A stretch of 10,466 nt of DNA, taken from contig DATDRM010000036.1 of assembly GCA_035291705.1 (NCBI GenBank), positions 1 to 10,466 on the forward strand, written 5' to 3'. Source of the DNA: DATDRM01 sp035291705. GTDB taxonomy: Bacteria > Chloroflexota > Anaerolineae > Anaerolineales > UBA4823. The notes under the pieces are model-generated. The model was not told the origin of the DNA. It worked only from the letters and a program-made list of their open reading frames with translations, and made no database searches. Below are positions 1-5,387 of this stretch, in pieces; position 1 is the stretch's first letter, and every line of letters begins with the position of its first letter. The position numbers were made by a program, and so were the translations under genes.

Positions 1-684
1 CTGGATATGGAAATCGAAGGCCGCCGCCAGGCGAACGCCGCGCAGAATCCGGAGGGGGTCGGCGCTGAACGCGTTGGCCGAGCAGGCGCGCAACTGCCTG
101 GCGTGCAAATCGGCCGCGCCGCCCAGCGGGTCGAATAAAACCTGGGGTTGGTGTGCCTCCACCGCCATGGCGTTAACCGTGAAATCCCGCCCGCGCAGGT
201 CGCTCTCCAGATCGGGACCCTGATAAGCAGAGAAATCTAACACCAGGCGAGTTCCCTCAGCATCGGAGAATATCACCCGGCCATAGTTGCGCTCTTCGTC
301 CAGGGGATAGAAAGCGCTGCCGATCACATTGGCCACCTGACGGGCGACCTGCAGGGCATTTGCCGGGAGGACGAAATCTAAATCGTGGCTGAGGCGCGCC
401 AGCATGGCATCCCGCACCGCGCCACCCACCAGGTAGACCGGTATTCCGGGGGGCAGTGCGGGGAGAATGCGATCCAAGATCGGGTGAAAGGTAAATGGTT
501 GGGCGGTTGGCACGTAAAACACCTGGGGAGTTTCTTTAAATCGAGAAGCCTGGGCAGCCCGCAAGGCTTGCTCGGGCGTACCGCCCTGGCCAACTACGCG
601 CTCTCTCAGGCAGGCGACCCAGCGGCCGGCATACATCGAGAGGTCGTATCCGCTTGGACCAGGAGGGCGGGTGGGGACATGCAT
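1..684 (-). CDS. Class II tRNA nucleotidyltransferase / poly(A) polymerase family protein with N-terminal DUF5678-like domain (C-terminus off window)
   Basis: This is the N-terminal 228 residues of a class II nucleotidyltransferase, the family that adds CCA to tRNA 3' ends or polyadenylates RNA. The head domain shows GGAVRD (residues 87-92), the metal-binding DLD (101-103), a third acidic strand LVLDFSAY (D150), the RDFTVNAMA motif (166-174) and DPLRILRGVRLAAAF (209-223). The nucleotide-choosing EDxxR motif would lie beyond the left edge, so CCA-adding and poly(A) activities cannot be separated; CCA addition is the likelier guess. Residues 18-58 (YAGRWVACL, then a TPEQAL helix, ending in VFYVP) form a separate small domain that resembles DUF5678. 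ATG 684-682 is the only sensible start, because the in-frame hpt stop lies just upstream. Only 3 nt separate it from hpt, which implies co-transcription and possibly translational coupling. Confidence 0.88.
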   Translation of the reverse strand, partial: MHVPTRPPGPSGYDLSMYAGRWVACLRERVVGQGGTPEQALRAAQASRFKETPQVFYVPTAQPFTFHPILDRILPALPPGIPVYLVGGAVRDAMLARLSHDLDFVLPANALQVARQVANVIGSAFYPLDEERNYGRVIFSDAEGTRLVLDFSAYQGPDLESDLRGRDFTVNAMAVEAHQPQVLFDPLGGAADLHARQLRACSANAFSADPLRILRGVRLAAAFDFHIQ

Positions 685-687
685 GCC

Positions 688-1245
688 TCACTCGGAAGGA
701 TTGTAACGGTGGGGATCGACCGTACCGATGAAGGGCAGGTTGCGATAGTATTCGTCGAGGTCCAGCCCGTAACCGAAGACAAACTTATCGGGGATAGCGA
801 AGCCCCGGTAATCGATGGGTACATCGATCTCACGCCGTTCAACTTTGTCCAGCAAGGCGCACACGCGCATGCTCTTCGGGTGGCGAGTGGAGAGCAATTC
901 CAGGACAGAGGCGATGGTGTAACCGCTGTCGACGATATCTTCTACCAGCAGCACATCCCGGTTGTGGATGTCTTCCTTCAAATCCAGGGTGATGCGCACC
1001 TGTCCGGTGGTCTTACGCGCCCCGGCACCATAGGAAGAGACAGCCATGAAATCGATTGTATGTGGGATGGCGATCGAGCGCATAATGTCGGCCAGGAACA
1101 ACACGCCACCGCGTAGGATGCAGATCAGGTGCAGATTCTTATCGGCGTAATCGCGGCTGATCTCTGCCCCCAATTCTTGGATGCGGCGCTGGAGAGTCTC
1201 GGCCGGGATCAGGACCTCATCGAGGAAATTGTGATAGTCTTCCAT
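688..1245 (-). CDS. hpt: Hypoxanthine phosphoribosyltransferase
   Basis: This is a purine salvage enzyme that transfers phosphoribose from PRPP to hypoxanthine (and usually guanine), giving IMP or GMP in the cytoplasm. The 185 residues are the normal family length. Visible hallmarks are the LRGG loop (44-47), the flexible loop region starting SSYG (70-73), the PRPP-binding signature VLLVEDIVDSGYT (98-110), and the C-terminal purine-site segment with FVFGYGLDLDEYYRNLP. It lies 20 nt downstream of tdk and 3 nt upstream of the nucleotidyltransferase, so the three probably form one transcript. The sequence just before its ATG has only a weak Shine-Dalgarno match, consistent with expression by read-through and coupling from tdk. 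No oddities are seen in the protein. Confidence 0.95.
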   Translation of the reverse strand: MEDYHNFLDEVLIPAETLQRRIQELGAEISRDYADKNLHLICILRGGVLFLADIMRSIAIPHTIDFMAVSSYGAGARKTTGQVRITLDLKEDIHNRDVLLVEDIVDSGYTIASVLELLSTRHPKSMRVCALLDKVERREIDVPIDYRGFAIPDKFVFGYGLDLDEYYRNLPFIGTVDPHRYNPSE

Positions 1246-1251
1246 GGCTAC

Positions 1252-1268
1252 TCGGGCTAATCGGGCTA
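1252..1268. repeat. Two copies of TCGGGCTA (9-bp period) at the tdk/hpt junction
   Basis: TCGGGCTA occurs at 1252-1259 and again at 1261-1268. The second copy contains the tdk stop codon. The short spacer between tdk and hpt is mostly this duplication, which probably arose by slippage. No function is evident. Confidence 0.5.
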
Positions 1269-1838
1269 TTCGCGGGGCACTTCGTGATGTCGGCGGCAGC
1301 GGGCCTCATAAAATTCCGAGGCGCCAATCACAACGATCGGGTCGTCATAGCGAGCTGGCTTGCCGTTGACCAGGCGTTGGGTGCGCGCGGCCTCCTCCCC
1401 GCAGACCATGCAGATGGCGTGCAACTTATCGACCTCTTCGGCCTGGGCCATCAAGGCTGGCACCGGGCCGAATGGTTCCCCGCGGAAATCGGTGTCTAAG
1501 CCGGCGACGATCACCCGCAGGCCGCGGTCGGCCAGCTGGCGGACGATCGGGATGAGCTCGGAATCGAAGAACTGGGCTTCGTCGATGGCGACGACCGTGG
1601 TGTCTGCATTCAAACTAGCGAGGATTTCAGCGGAATTTTGGATGGGAAGGGCAGCGTAATCGTTGCCGGCGTGCGAAGTCACCTTGCTTTCTGCGTAGCG
1701 CACATCGATCGCCGGTTTAAAGACCTGGACTTTTTGACGGGCGATGATGGCGCGGCGCAGCCGGCGGATCAGCTCGTCCGTCTTGCCGCTAAACATCGAG
1801 CCAACGATGACTTCAACGGAGCCGGTATGATGTTTCAT
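1266..1838 (-). CDS. tdk: Thymidine kinase (type II, zinc-containing)
   Basis: This enzyme phosphorylates thymidine to dTMP with ATP in the pyrimidine salvage pathway. The 190 residues match the usual length of the bacterial tetrameric TK1-like family. The P-loop is GSMFSGKT (13-20). The Walker B and catalytic segment is VVAIDEAQFF (82-91), with E87 as the expected general base. The zinc lasso is supplied by C143, C146, C181 and H184. The C-terminal region has the usual thymidine-binding lid features. It is the first gene of the tdk-hpt-nucleotidyltransferase operon, and its ATG lies about 20 nt downstream of the predicted transcription start. In many bacteria tdk sits next to rpmE; here a lipoprotein gene and a palindromic element separate them. 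Confidence 0.95.
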   Translation of the reverse strand: MKHHTGSVEVIVGSMFSGKTDELIRRLRRAIIARQKVQVFKPAIDVRYAESKVTSHAGNDYAALPIQNSAEILASLNADTTVVAIDEAQFFDSELIPIVRQLADRGLRVIVAGLDTDFRGEPFGPVPALMAQAEEVDKLHAICMVCGEEAARTQRLVNGKPARYDDPIVVIGASEFYEARCRRHHEVPRE

Positions 1839-1865
1839 GGTCGCCTCGCGGGATAGTATTCCAGG

Positions 1866-1894
1866 ATTCTACCATAACGGTCTGGCGGCAACAG
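1866..1894 (-). promoter_or_regulatory. Candidate promoter of the tdk-hpt operon (extended -10)
   Basis: On the minus strand TGGTAGAAT (1874-1866) is an extended -10 element (TGn plus TAGAAT). A 17-bp spacer places the weak hexamer CTGTTG (1894-1889) at -35. The predicted start is near 1859, leaving a leader of about 20 nt that contains GAGG before the tdk ATG. It also lies just downstream of the lipoprotein gene, so some read-through from that gene is possible because no clear terminator is seen between them. Confidence 0.4.
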
Positions 1895-1948
1895 TGATGG
1901 GAAAGAAATCGATGCAGTACTGTGATTGATGTGGAAGGACGGCGCCGC

Positions 1949-3757
1949 TTACTGTTCCTCCCACCACTTCTGCCAGGCGTCTGGTTCGGCGGGCAGGTCC
2001 TGCCCGGTGATGTCTTTCAGCGCCTGGAGGGCATTCTCGCGCACTTTTCCATCCGGATCTTGGAGGGCAGCGATCAGGGCGGGCACTGCGGCGATTGCTT
2101 TATCGCCTAGAACGGTCAACTCCCAAGCCGCAGCCTTCCGCACCTCGGTGTGGGGGTCGCTCAAAGCCCGGGCCAGGGCGGCGATCGTCTCGGCCGAATC
2201 GGGTGCGATCAGAGGGGCCGCCTGGAGGGCCGCTATCCGCACGGCAGGGCTCACGTCTGCTGTTATTGTCTCCAGCAGGCGTGGTAAGGCCGCCATGGCC
2301 TGCGGGCCGATCTCCCCCAGTGTCCCGGTTGCCAGATAACGTACCAGGATGAACTCGTCGCCCAGGGCCTGCTCCAGGCTTGGGACGGCCTGCGCCGAGG
2401 CCGGGCCAAAATAGCCCAGAACCCTGGCAGCATTGGCGCGCACCTGGTAGTCACGATCTTGCAGCGCGCCAATCAAGGCTGGCACTACCTGGCCAGGTTC
2501 TTCCTTAGACAGCGACAGGGCTGCGGCGGCGTTTTGGCGCACTGTGCCCTGCTCGTCGCCGAGCGCCAGGATTAAGGCGGGAACGGCTGCAGCTGCCTCC
2601 ACTCCACATTCTCCTAAGGCCCAGGCGGCTGCCGCGCGCACCTCGGACTGCGGGTCCGCTAAAAGCGCCTGCAGCCCTGGAAGAACTGGTCCCATTTCCC
2701 ATTCGCGCACCCATGAGGGGCGTCCCAGCAACATGGCGGCGGTGGCGCGGGTTTCCCACTCCGGGCTGTCCAGCGTCCCGGAAAGGTAAGCCGAATCTTC
2801 ACGTTGCTCCGGGTCGATTGTGCCCGGCTTGAGCTGGTTAATTGCGCTCAGCACCGAGGATTGGTCGCTTGCCCCGCCGAACCTGAGCGCTGCGATCAGC
2901 GCCGGCAGGCTGTCTGTAGCACCCAGGTTGCCTAAGATGGTGGCTGCCTTCGCGCGGTCGGACCAGTTTTCGCTCTCAAGAGACCGCTCCAGCAACGCCA
3001 GCTGCTGGGTTTGGCTGATCTGTGAGGACAAGATTATCCCGGTGGCATGGCCGATGATCGACTCCAGCCGGTCGAGGACATCCCTGGAATGGGTGCCCAG
3101 GATTACCGTCAGGTTAAGATCACCCAGCGCCTGGGTGACCAGTTCTCTTTCGTCCTGGGTGCCTTCACCGCCGACCCCGTTCGTTTCCTCATAAATATAG
3201 ACCTGACCATCGATCTCCACCACCTGTTGAAGTTGGACCTTTACCTCCTGGGTGGTAGGGGCAAAGGGAAGGGGAGAAAAAACGCTTCTCAGATTTTCAC
3301 CGCGATAGTAAGAATAAATCAGGTAAAGGACGGCTTCTCCCCCAGCGACTCCGGGCTTTGATTCAGGGTAGAGCACGCTTTGGATATAGTACAGGTGCTC
3401 GGTGGCGGGCACGAGCACGATCTGCATCTCCTCGAGCGGGGGTAAATCCAGGTCTTCGGGAGCTTGCGGAAGCTGCCCTCTCCGATCAAGTAGGGGCACG
3501 ATGGATCGCTGGAATTCGAGAGTGGCCTGCTCCCGCGAGGGAAGCGGTAGCGGGGTCGGCGTCGCCGTGGGAAGAGGAGTTCGGCTGGGGACTGCTGGCG
3601 AAGGGGTCAGTTGAACTATCGATGGCGAAAGGGTTAGTGGAGCGGGAGCTGGCCCGCCAGCAGTCTCAGCCGGCTGGGCCGGTTCGCCCCCGCCGCATGC
3701 CGTCATGGCCAAGATCGTGGTGACGGCAAGCAAGGAAAAAAACACTGCTCTGTGCAT
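1949..3757 (-). CDS. Secreted lipoprotein with C-terminal HEAT repeats
   Basis: I do not recognise a named family. The 602-residue protein starts with a signal peptide, then a lipobox-like LAMTAC with the lipidated cysteine at C21 (M at -3 is not ideal), and a Pro/Thr/Ser/Ala-rich linker (about 22-75), so it should be anchored outside the membrane. Residues about 76-240 form a compact alpha/beta region of unknown fold that includes paired hydrophobic strands around EVKVQLQQVVEIDGQVYIYE. Residues about 250-290 and 328-585 are HEAT or PBS-lyase-like helical repeats built on units of the type VPALIxALxDxxxxVRxxAAxxLG. The protein ends in WQKWWEEQ, a tail type often seen after such repeats. HEAT arrays usually bind proteins, so a scaffold role is the modest inference. 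The signal peptide fixes the start at 3757. It has no operon partner of evident function. Confidence 0.85.
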   Translation of the reverse strand: MHRAVFFSLLAVTTILAMTACGGGEPAQPAETAGGPAPAPLTLSPSIVQLTPSPAVPSRTPLPTATPTPLPLPSREQATLEFQRSIVPLLDRRGQLPQAPEDLDLPPLEEMQIVLVPATEHLYYIQSVLYPESKPGVAGGEAVLYLIYSYYRGENLRSVFSPLPFAPTTQEVKVQLQQVVEIDGQVYIYEETNGVGGEGTQDERELVTQALGDLNLTVILGTHSRDVLDRLESIIGHATGIILSSQISQTQQLALLERSLESENWSDRAKAATILGNLGATDSLPALIAALRFGGASDQSSVLSAINQLKPGTIDPEQREDSAYLSGTLDSPEWETRATAAMLLGRPSWVREWEMGPVLPGLQALLADPQSEVRAAAAWALGECGVEAAAAVPALILALGDEQGTVRQNAAAALSLSKEEPGQVVPALIGALQDRDYQVRANAARVLGYFGPASAQAVPSLEQALGDEFILVRYLATGTLGEIGPQAMAALPRLLETITADVSPAVRIAALQAAPLIAPDSAETIAALARALSDPHTEVRKAAAWELTVLGDKAIAAVPALIAALQDPDGKVRENALQALKDITGQDLPAEPDAWQKWWEEQ

Positions 3758-3763
3758 AAATTT

Positions 3764-3792
3764 ATTATAGTGAACTTCATCACAAATTTCAA
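3764..3792 (-). promoter_or_regulatory. Sigma70-type promoter of the lipoprotein gene, predicted leaderless transcript
   Basis: On the minus strand TTGAAA (3792-3787), a 17-bp spacer and TATAAT (3769-3764) give a near-consensus housekeeping promoter. Only 6 nt separate TATAAT from the ATG at 3757-3755, so a start 7 nt below the -10 falls on the A of the ATG. There is no room for a Shine-Dalgarno sequence. Confidence 0.8.
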
Positions 3793-3800
3793 GTTAATTA

Positions 3801-3888
3801 GGACTTACGCAGTTGGAATGAGGATGGGTGTGTTTGGGTGGGCGTTGCCCGCCCAAACACACCCCAATCCCCACATCTGCGTAACCCC
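3801..3888. mobile_element. 88-bp TA-flanked imperfect palindrome, MITE-like
   Basis: The ends are inverted: TTACGCAG (3805-3812) pairs with CTGCGTAA (3877-3884). The centre is an 18-bp stem (3826-3843 with 3847-3864, one G-T wobble) around a 3-nt GTT loop. The outer tips GGAC and CCCC are only partly complementary. Both edges are followed by TA (3799-3800 and 3889-3890), as expected for a non-autonomous element moved by a Tc1/mariner or IS630-type transposase. It has no coding capacity. It lies between the rpmE terminator and the lipoprotein promoter, 8 bp upstream of the -35. The alternative is a locally arisen hairpin or a REP-like element. Confidence 0.5.
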
Positions 3889-3932
3889 TAAATAAAATAA
3901 ACCTCCCGCCGTTACGATCGGGCGGGAGGTTT
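3887..3932 (-). terminator. Rho-independent terminator of the rplU-rpmA-rpmE operon
   Basis: A 12-bp perfect GC-rich stem, AAACCTCCCGCC (3899-3910) with GGCGGGAGGTTT (3921-3932), has a 10-nt loop. On the minus strand it is followed by TTATTTTATTT. On the plus strand it is followed by a T-rich run as well (TTTTTATATTTTTT), so it could stop transcription from both sides. It starts 36 bp downstream of the rpmE stop. Confidence 0.88.
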
Positions 3933-3968
3933 TTATATTTTTTCCAGAAATCAAGTAGGTTGTGTGCC

Positions 3969-4442
3969 TTAGACCTGGATTTCTTCGGCAGCTTCAGGAA
4001 GTTGATACCCCATCTGCCGCAGGCGCTTCTTCAGGTCGGCGAGGGATTTGCGCCCAAAGCCTTCGATTGAAAGCACGGCAGATTCGCCCAGGGCCAACCG
4101 GTCGAGCACCTGGCCAACTTTGGTAACCCCCGCTTTAGCCAGCGCTTCGGTGGCGCGGGTACCTAACTCCAGTTCAGCTATGGGACGTTCTGGAGAGGTG
4201 CGGGCAGCCTCGCGCGCTTCCAGGTCTGAAACATATTGCTCACGGGCGTGCAATTTCTTATAGAAGCGGTCTACCTGGCCTTCCGTGTCCACGATGCGTT
4301 GTTCACCAGTATAGAAGGGATGGCAATTCGAACAAATGTCGGTGTGGATCACTTTCTGGGTGGAGCCGGTTGTCCAGGTGTTACCACAAGCACAGATGAC
4401 CTGGGCGTCCGGGTAATAAGTCGGGTGAATATCCTTTTTCAT
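3969..4442 (-). CDS. rpmE: Ribosomal protein bL31 (zinc form) fused to an RNA polymerase alpha-CTD-like domain
   Basis: Residues 1-65 are a standard zinc-binding bL31, a large-subunit protein that bridges to the small subunit: MKKDIHP, cysteines C17, C19, C37 and C40, and HPFYTGEQRIVDTEGQVDRF. Normal bL31 ends near residue 65-90, but this protein has 157 residues. After a charged linker (about 61-85), residues 87-149 align by eye with the E. coli RNA polymerase alpha C-terminal domain: IAELELGTRATEALAKAG for DLELTVRSANCLKAEA, VGQVLDR for IGDLVQR, and FGRKSLADLKKRLRQMG for LGKKSLTEIKDVLASRG, with a 3-residue insertion between helices. R96 matches the DNA-contacting R265, and G130, K132 and S133 match G296, K298 and S299, but N268 is replaced by E99. 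AAGGA (4457-4453) is 10 nt upstream of the ATG. It is the last gene of the operon. A generic helix-hairpin-helix domain is the alternative reading of the extension. Confidence 0.93.
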   Translation of the reverse strand: MKKDIHPTYYPDAQVICACGNTWTTGSTQKVIHTDICSNCHPFYTGEQRIVDTEGQVDRFYKKLHAREQYVSDLEAREAARTSPERPIAELELGTRATEALAKAGVTKVGQVLDRLALGESAVLSIEGFGRKSLADLKKRLRQMGYQLPEAAEEIQV

Positions 4443-4460
4443 AGTCAGAAAATCCTTAGA

Positions 4461-4509
4461 CGTGAAGCGTGAAGCGTAAAGAGTGAAACGTGAGGCGTGA
4501 AAAGTGAAG
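4461..4509. repeat. Seven tandem copies of a 7-bp repeat (CGTGAAG consensus)
   Basis: Heptamers begin at 4461, 4468, 4475, 4482, 4489, 4496 and 4503. They read CGTGAAG, CGTGAAG, CGTAAAG, AGTGAAA, CGTGAGG, CGTGAAA and AGTGAAG. The array occupies most of the spacer between rpmA and rpmE, ending just before the rpmE ribosome-binding site. The drift between units suggests an old slippage array, not a recent one. Confidence 0.85.
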
Positions 4510-4529
4510 TCCTTAAATCACCTTTCACG
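4496..4529. other. Inverted repeat (hairpin) overlapping the rpmA stop codon
   Basis: CGTGAAAAGTGA (4496-4507) is complementary to TCACCTTTCACG (4518-4529) at 11 of 12 positions, with a 10-nt loop. One arm is made of the last heptamers of the tandem array and the other contains the rpmA stop. There is no T-run on either strand, so it is a hairpin or processing site and not a classical terminator. Confidence 0.65.
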
Positions 4530-4806
4530 TTCCTTGTTTCACTGATTCTTCTGCTGCTGGTAAGACGCTGACGCGTTTGCGACCTTCGCGGACGGTCTCG
4601 TAAACGACGACACCATCCATCGTAGCAAAGAGCGTGTCGTCCGAGCCTACGCCGACGTTGTCCCCGGGTTTAATGCGGGTGCCGCGCTGGCGGACAAGGA
4701 TGTTCCCGGAGAGTACCTTCTCTCCACTGAACACCTTAACCCCCAGGCGCTGGCCCTTGCTATCGCGACCGTTGCGGCTGGAACCGCCGCCTTTCTTATG
4801 AGCCAT
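4525..4806 (-). CDS. rpmA: 50S ribosomal protein bL27
   Basis: bL27 sits at the peptidyl-transferase side of the 50S subunit. The 93-residue product starts MAHKKGGGSSRNGRDSKGQR, the family's invariant N-terminus without the Firmicutes-type cleavable extension. It continues with GVKVFSGEKV, GNILVRQRGTRIKPGDNVGVG and DDTLFA, and ends the core at RKRVSVLPA. The start at 4806 is fixed by this N-terminus and by AGGAGGT (4817-4811), 4 nt upstream; a longer in-frame reading from 4836 adds non-conserved residues. It overlaps the rplU stop by 11 nt, implying translational coupling. The last dozen residues (AAEESVKQGT) go beyond the usual core, and their codons run into the CGTGAAA-type repeat, suggesting that repeat spread altered the gene's 3' end. 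Confidence 0.96.
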   Translation of the reverse strand: MAHKKGGGSSRNGRDSKGQRLGVKVFSGEKVLSGNILVRQRGTRIKPGDNVGVGSDDTLFATMDGVVVYETVREGRKRVSVLPAAEESVKQGT

Positions 4807-5134
4807 TTTTACCTCCTGATGCCGCCATGATGGCATCGATCCTGAGCCGGGTGTATTGCTGGCGGTGACCGCGTTTTACCCGATAGCGCTCTTTCGGTTT
4901 GTATTTGAAGACTACCACCTTAGGACTCTTGAAGTGGGTGACCACCGTAGCTTCGACCTTGGCTCCCTCTACGAATGGAGTCCCGATGGTGACGGACTCG
5001 CCGTCGGAGATTAATAGCACACGGTCGAGATCGATCTGGTCGCCTGGAGCGGCTTCATAGCGGTCGACTTCGATCGTGCCGCCTTCGACGGCCCGATATT
5101 GCTTGCCGCCATCTTCCAAAATGGCGTATTTCAT
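4796..5134 (-). CDS. rplU: 50S ribosomal protein bL21
   Basis: bL21 binds 23S rRNA. The 112-residue protein has the family N-terminus MKYAILEDGGKQYRAVEG, the middle segment TIGTPFVEGAKVEATVV, and the signature region KVVVFKYKPKERYRVKRGHRQQYTRLRI. The start is ATG 5134-5132 with GGAGG (5147-5143) 8 nt upstream. A TTG five codons further upstream lies inside that ribosome-binding site and would add a non-family MEVVP, so it is rejected. The C-terminal tail (AASGGKNGS) overlaps the first codons of rpmA. First gene of rplU-rpmA-rpmE, preceded by a strong promoter and a structured leader. Confidence 0.96.
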   Translation of the reverse strand: MKYAILEDGGKQYRAVEGGTIEVDRYEAAPGDQIDLDRVLLISDGESVTIGTPFVEGAKVEATVVTHFKSPKVVVFKYKPKERYRVKRGHRQQYTRLRIDAIMAASGGKNGS

Positions 5135-5260
5135 AGGAACAACCTCCAACCTTCACTTCGCCGCGCGCTCCGCGCTTTGCAAAGCGACTCTTGTCGCCAG
5201 TGCCGAGGCGCGGGGAAGTTGGGGATAACAAGACTTCGCCCCAGCGACCTGAGCCGGGGC
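5135..5260 (-). ncRNA. Structured 5' leader of rplU, possible L21 autoregulatory element
   Basis: The predicted transcript starts near 5260, leaving about 125 nt before the rplU ATG. In it, CCCCAACTTC (around 5224-5215) can pair with the Shine-Dalgarno region GAAGGTTGGAGG (5154-5143) with small bulges. Inside that, CCGCGC (5213-5208) pairs with GCGCGG (5166-5161). The apex holds two mutually exclusive helices: GCGAC-loop-GTCGC (5197-5184) and the perfect 14-bp palindrome CGCTTTGCAAAGCG (5173-5186). The nested design suggests that the RBS is masked unless the structure is remodelled, as in other ribosomal-protein leaders. Binding by L21 is inference. Confidence 0.5.
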
Positions 5261-5266
5261 CGCAAT

Positions 5267-5295
5267 ATTATACCGGGGTTGTCAAATGGTGTCAA
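5267..5295 (-). promoter_or_regulatory. Perfect-consensus sigma70 promoter of rplU-rpmA-rpmE
   Basis: On the minus strand TTGACA (5295-5290), a 17-bp spacer and TATAAT (5272-5267) match the consensus at all twelve positions. A second TTGACA lies 4 bp downstream of the first within the spacer, too close to the -10 to act as a -35. This fits a highly transcribed ribosomal-protein operon. Confidence 0.9.
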
Positions 5296-5312
5296 CAAGC
5301 ATTTTCGAGAAA

Positions 5313-5358
5313 ACCTTTCGGGAAGGTAATTGGCGTAACGGTTTTGAAAGGTATTCAA
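5313..5358. promoter_or_regulatory. Two short palindromes in the divergent rplU/cyclase promoter region (candidate operators)
   Basis: ACCTT-TCGGG-AAGGT (5313-5327) and TTGAA-AGGTA-TTCAA (5344-5358) both have 5-bp arms around 5-bp centres. The first lies just upstream of the rplU -35 and the second just upstream of the cyclase -10. Their sequences differ from each other, so they would not be sites for one protein. Dimeric repressor or activator binding is only a possibility. Confidence 0.25.
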
Positions 5359-5369
5359 GTTCTGGCACA

Positions 5370-5378
5370 TGGTATAGT
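5370..5378 (+). promoter_or_regulatory. Extended -10 promoter of the cyclase gene, almost leaderless
   Basis: TGGTATAGT (5370-5378) is an extended -10 element. No good -35 exists at 16-18 bp; TTGAAA at 5344-5349 is 23 bp away. A start 7 nt downstream falls at about 5385, 3 nt before the ATG at 5388, and no Shine-Dalgarno sequence precedes that ATG. Confidence 0.5.
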
Positions 5379-5387
5379 ATTTCGTTG

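Noticed and set aside
385..1116. Long plus-strand open frame of 243 codons
   Set aside because: It lies antisense to hpt and the nucleotidyltransferase, both of which have clear family motifs; its translation shows no recognisable domain.
1839..1948. Terminator after the lipoprotein gene
   Set aside because: I found no GC-rich hairpin with a T-run in the 110-bp spacer, so none is annotated.
4461..4509. CRISPR or iteron array in the rpmA-rpmE spacer
   Set aside because: Units are only 7 bp with no spacers, and there are no cas or replication genes nearby; a slippage array is enough.
4807..4836. N-terminal extension of rpmA from 4836
   Set aside because: The ten extra residues are read from the rplU coding end and include the RBS. 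They do not resemble the cleavable L27 leader of Firmicutes.
5135..5149. Upstream TTG start for rplU
   Set aside because: The codon lies within the GGAGG ribosome-binding site that serves the ATG at 5134, where the conserved MKYAILE begins.
5286..5387. Longer start for the cyclase at 5286
   Set aside because: The extra 34 residues are not family-like, and the stretch contains the predicted cyclase promoter and part of the rplU promoter.
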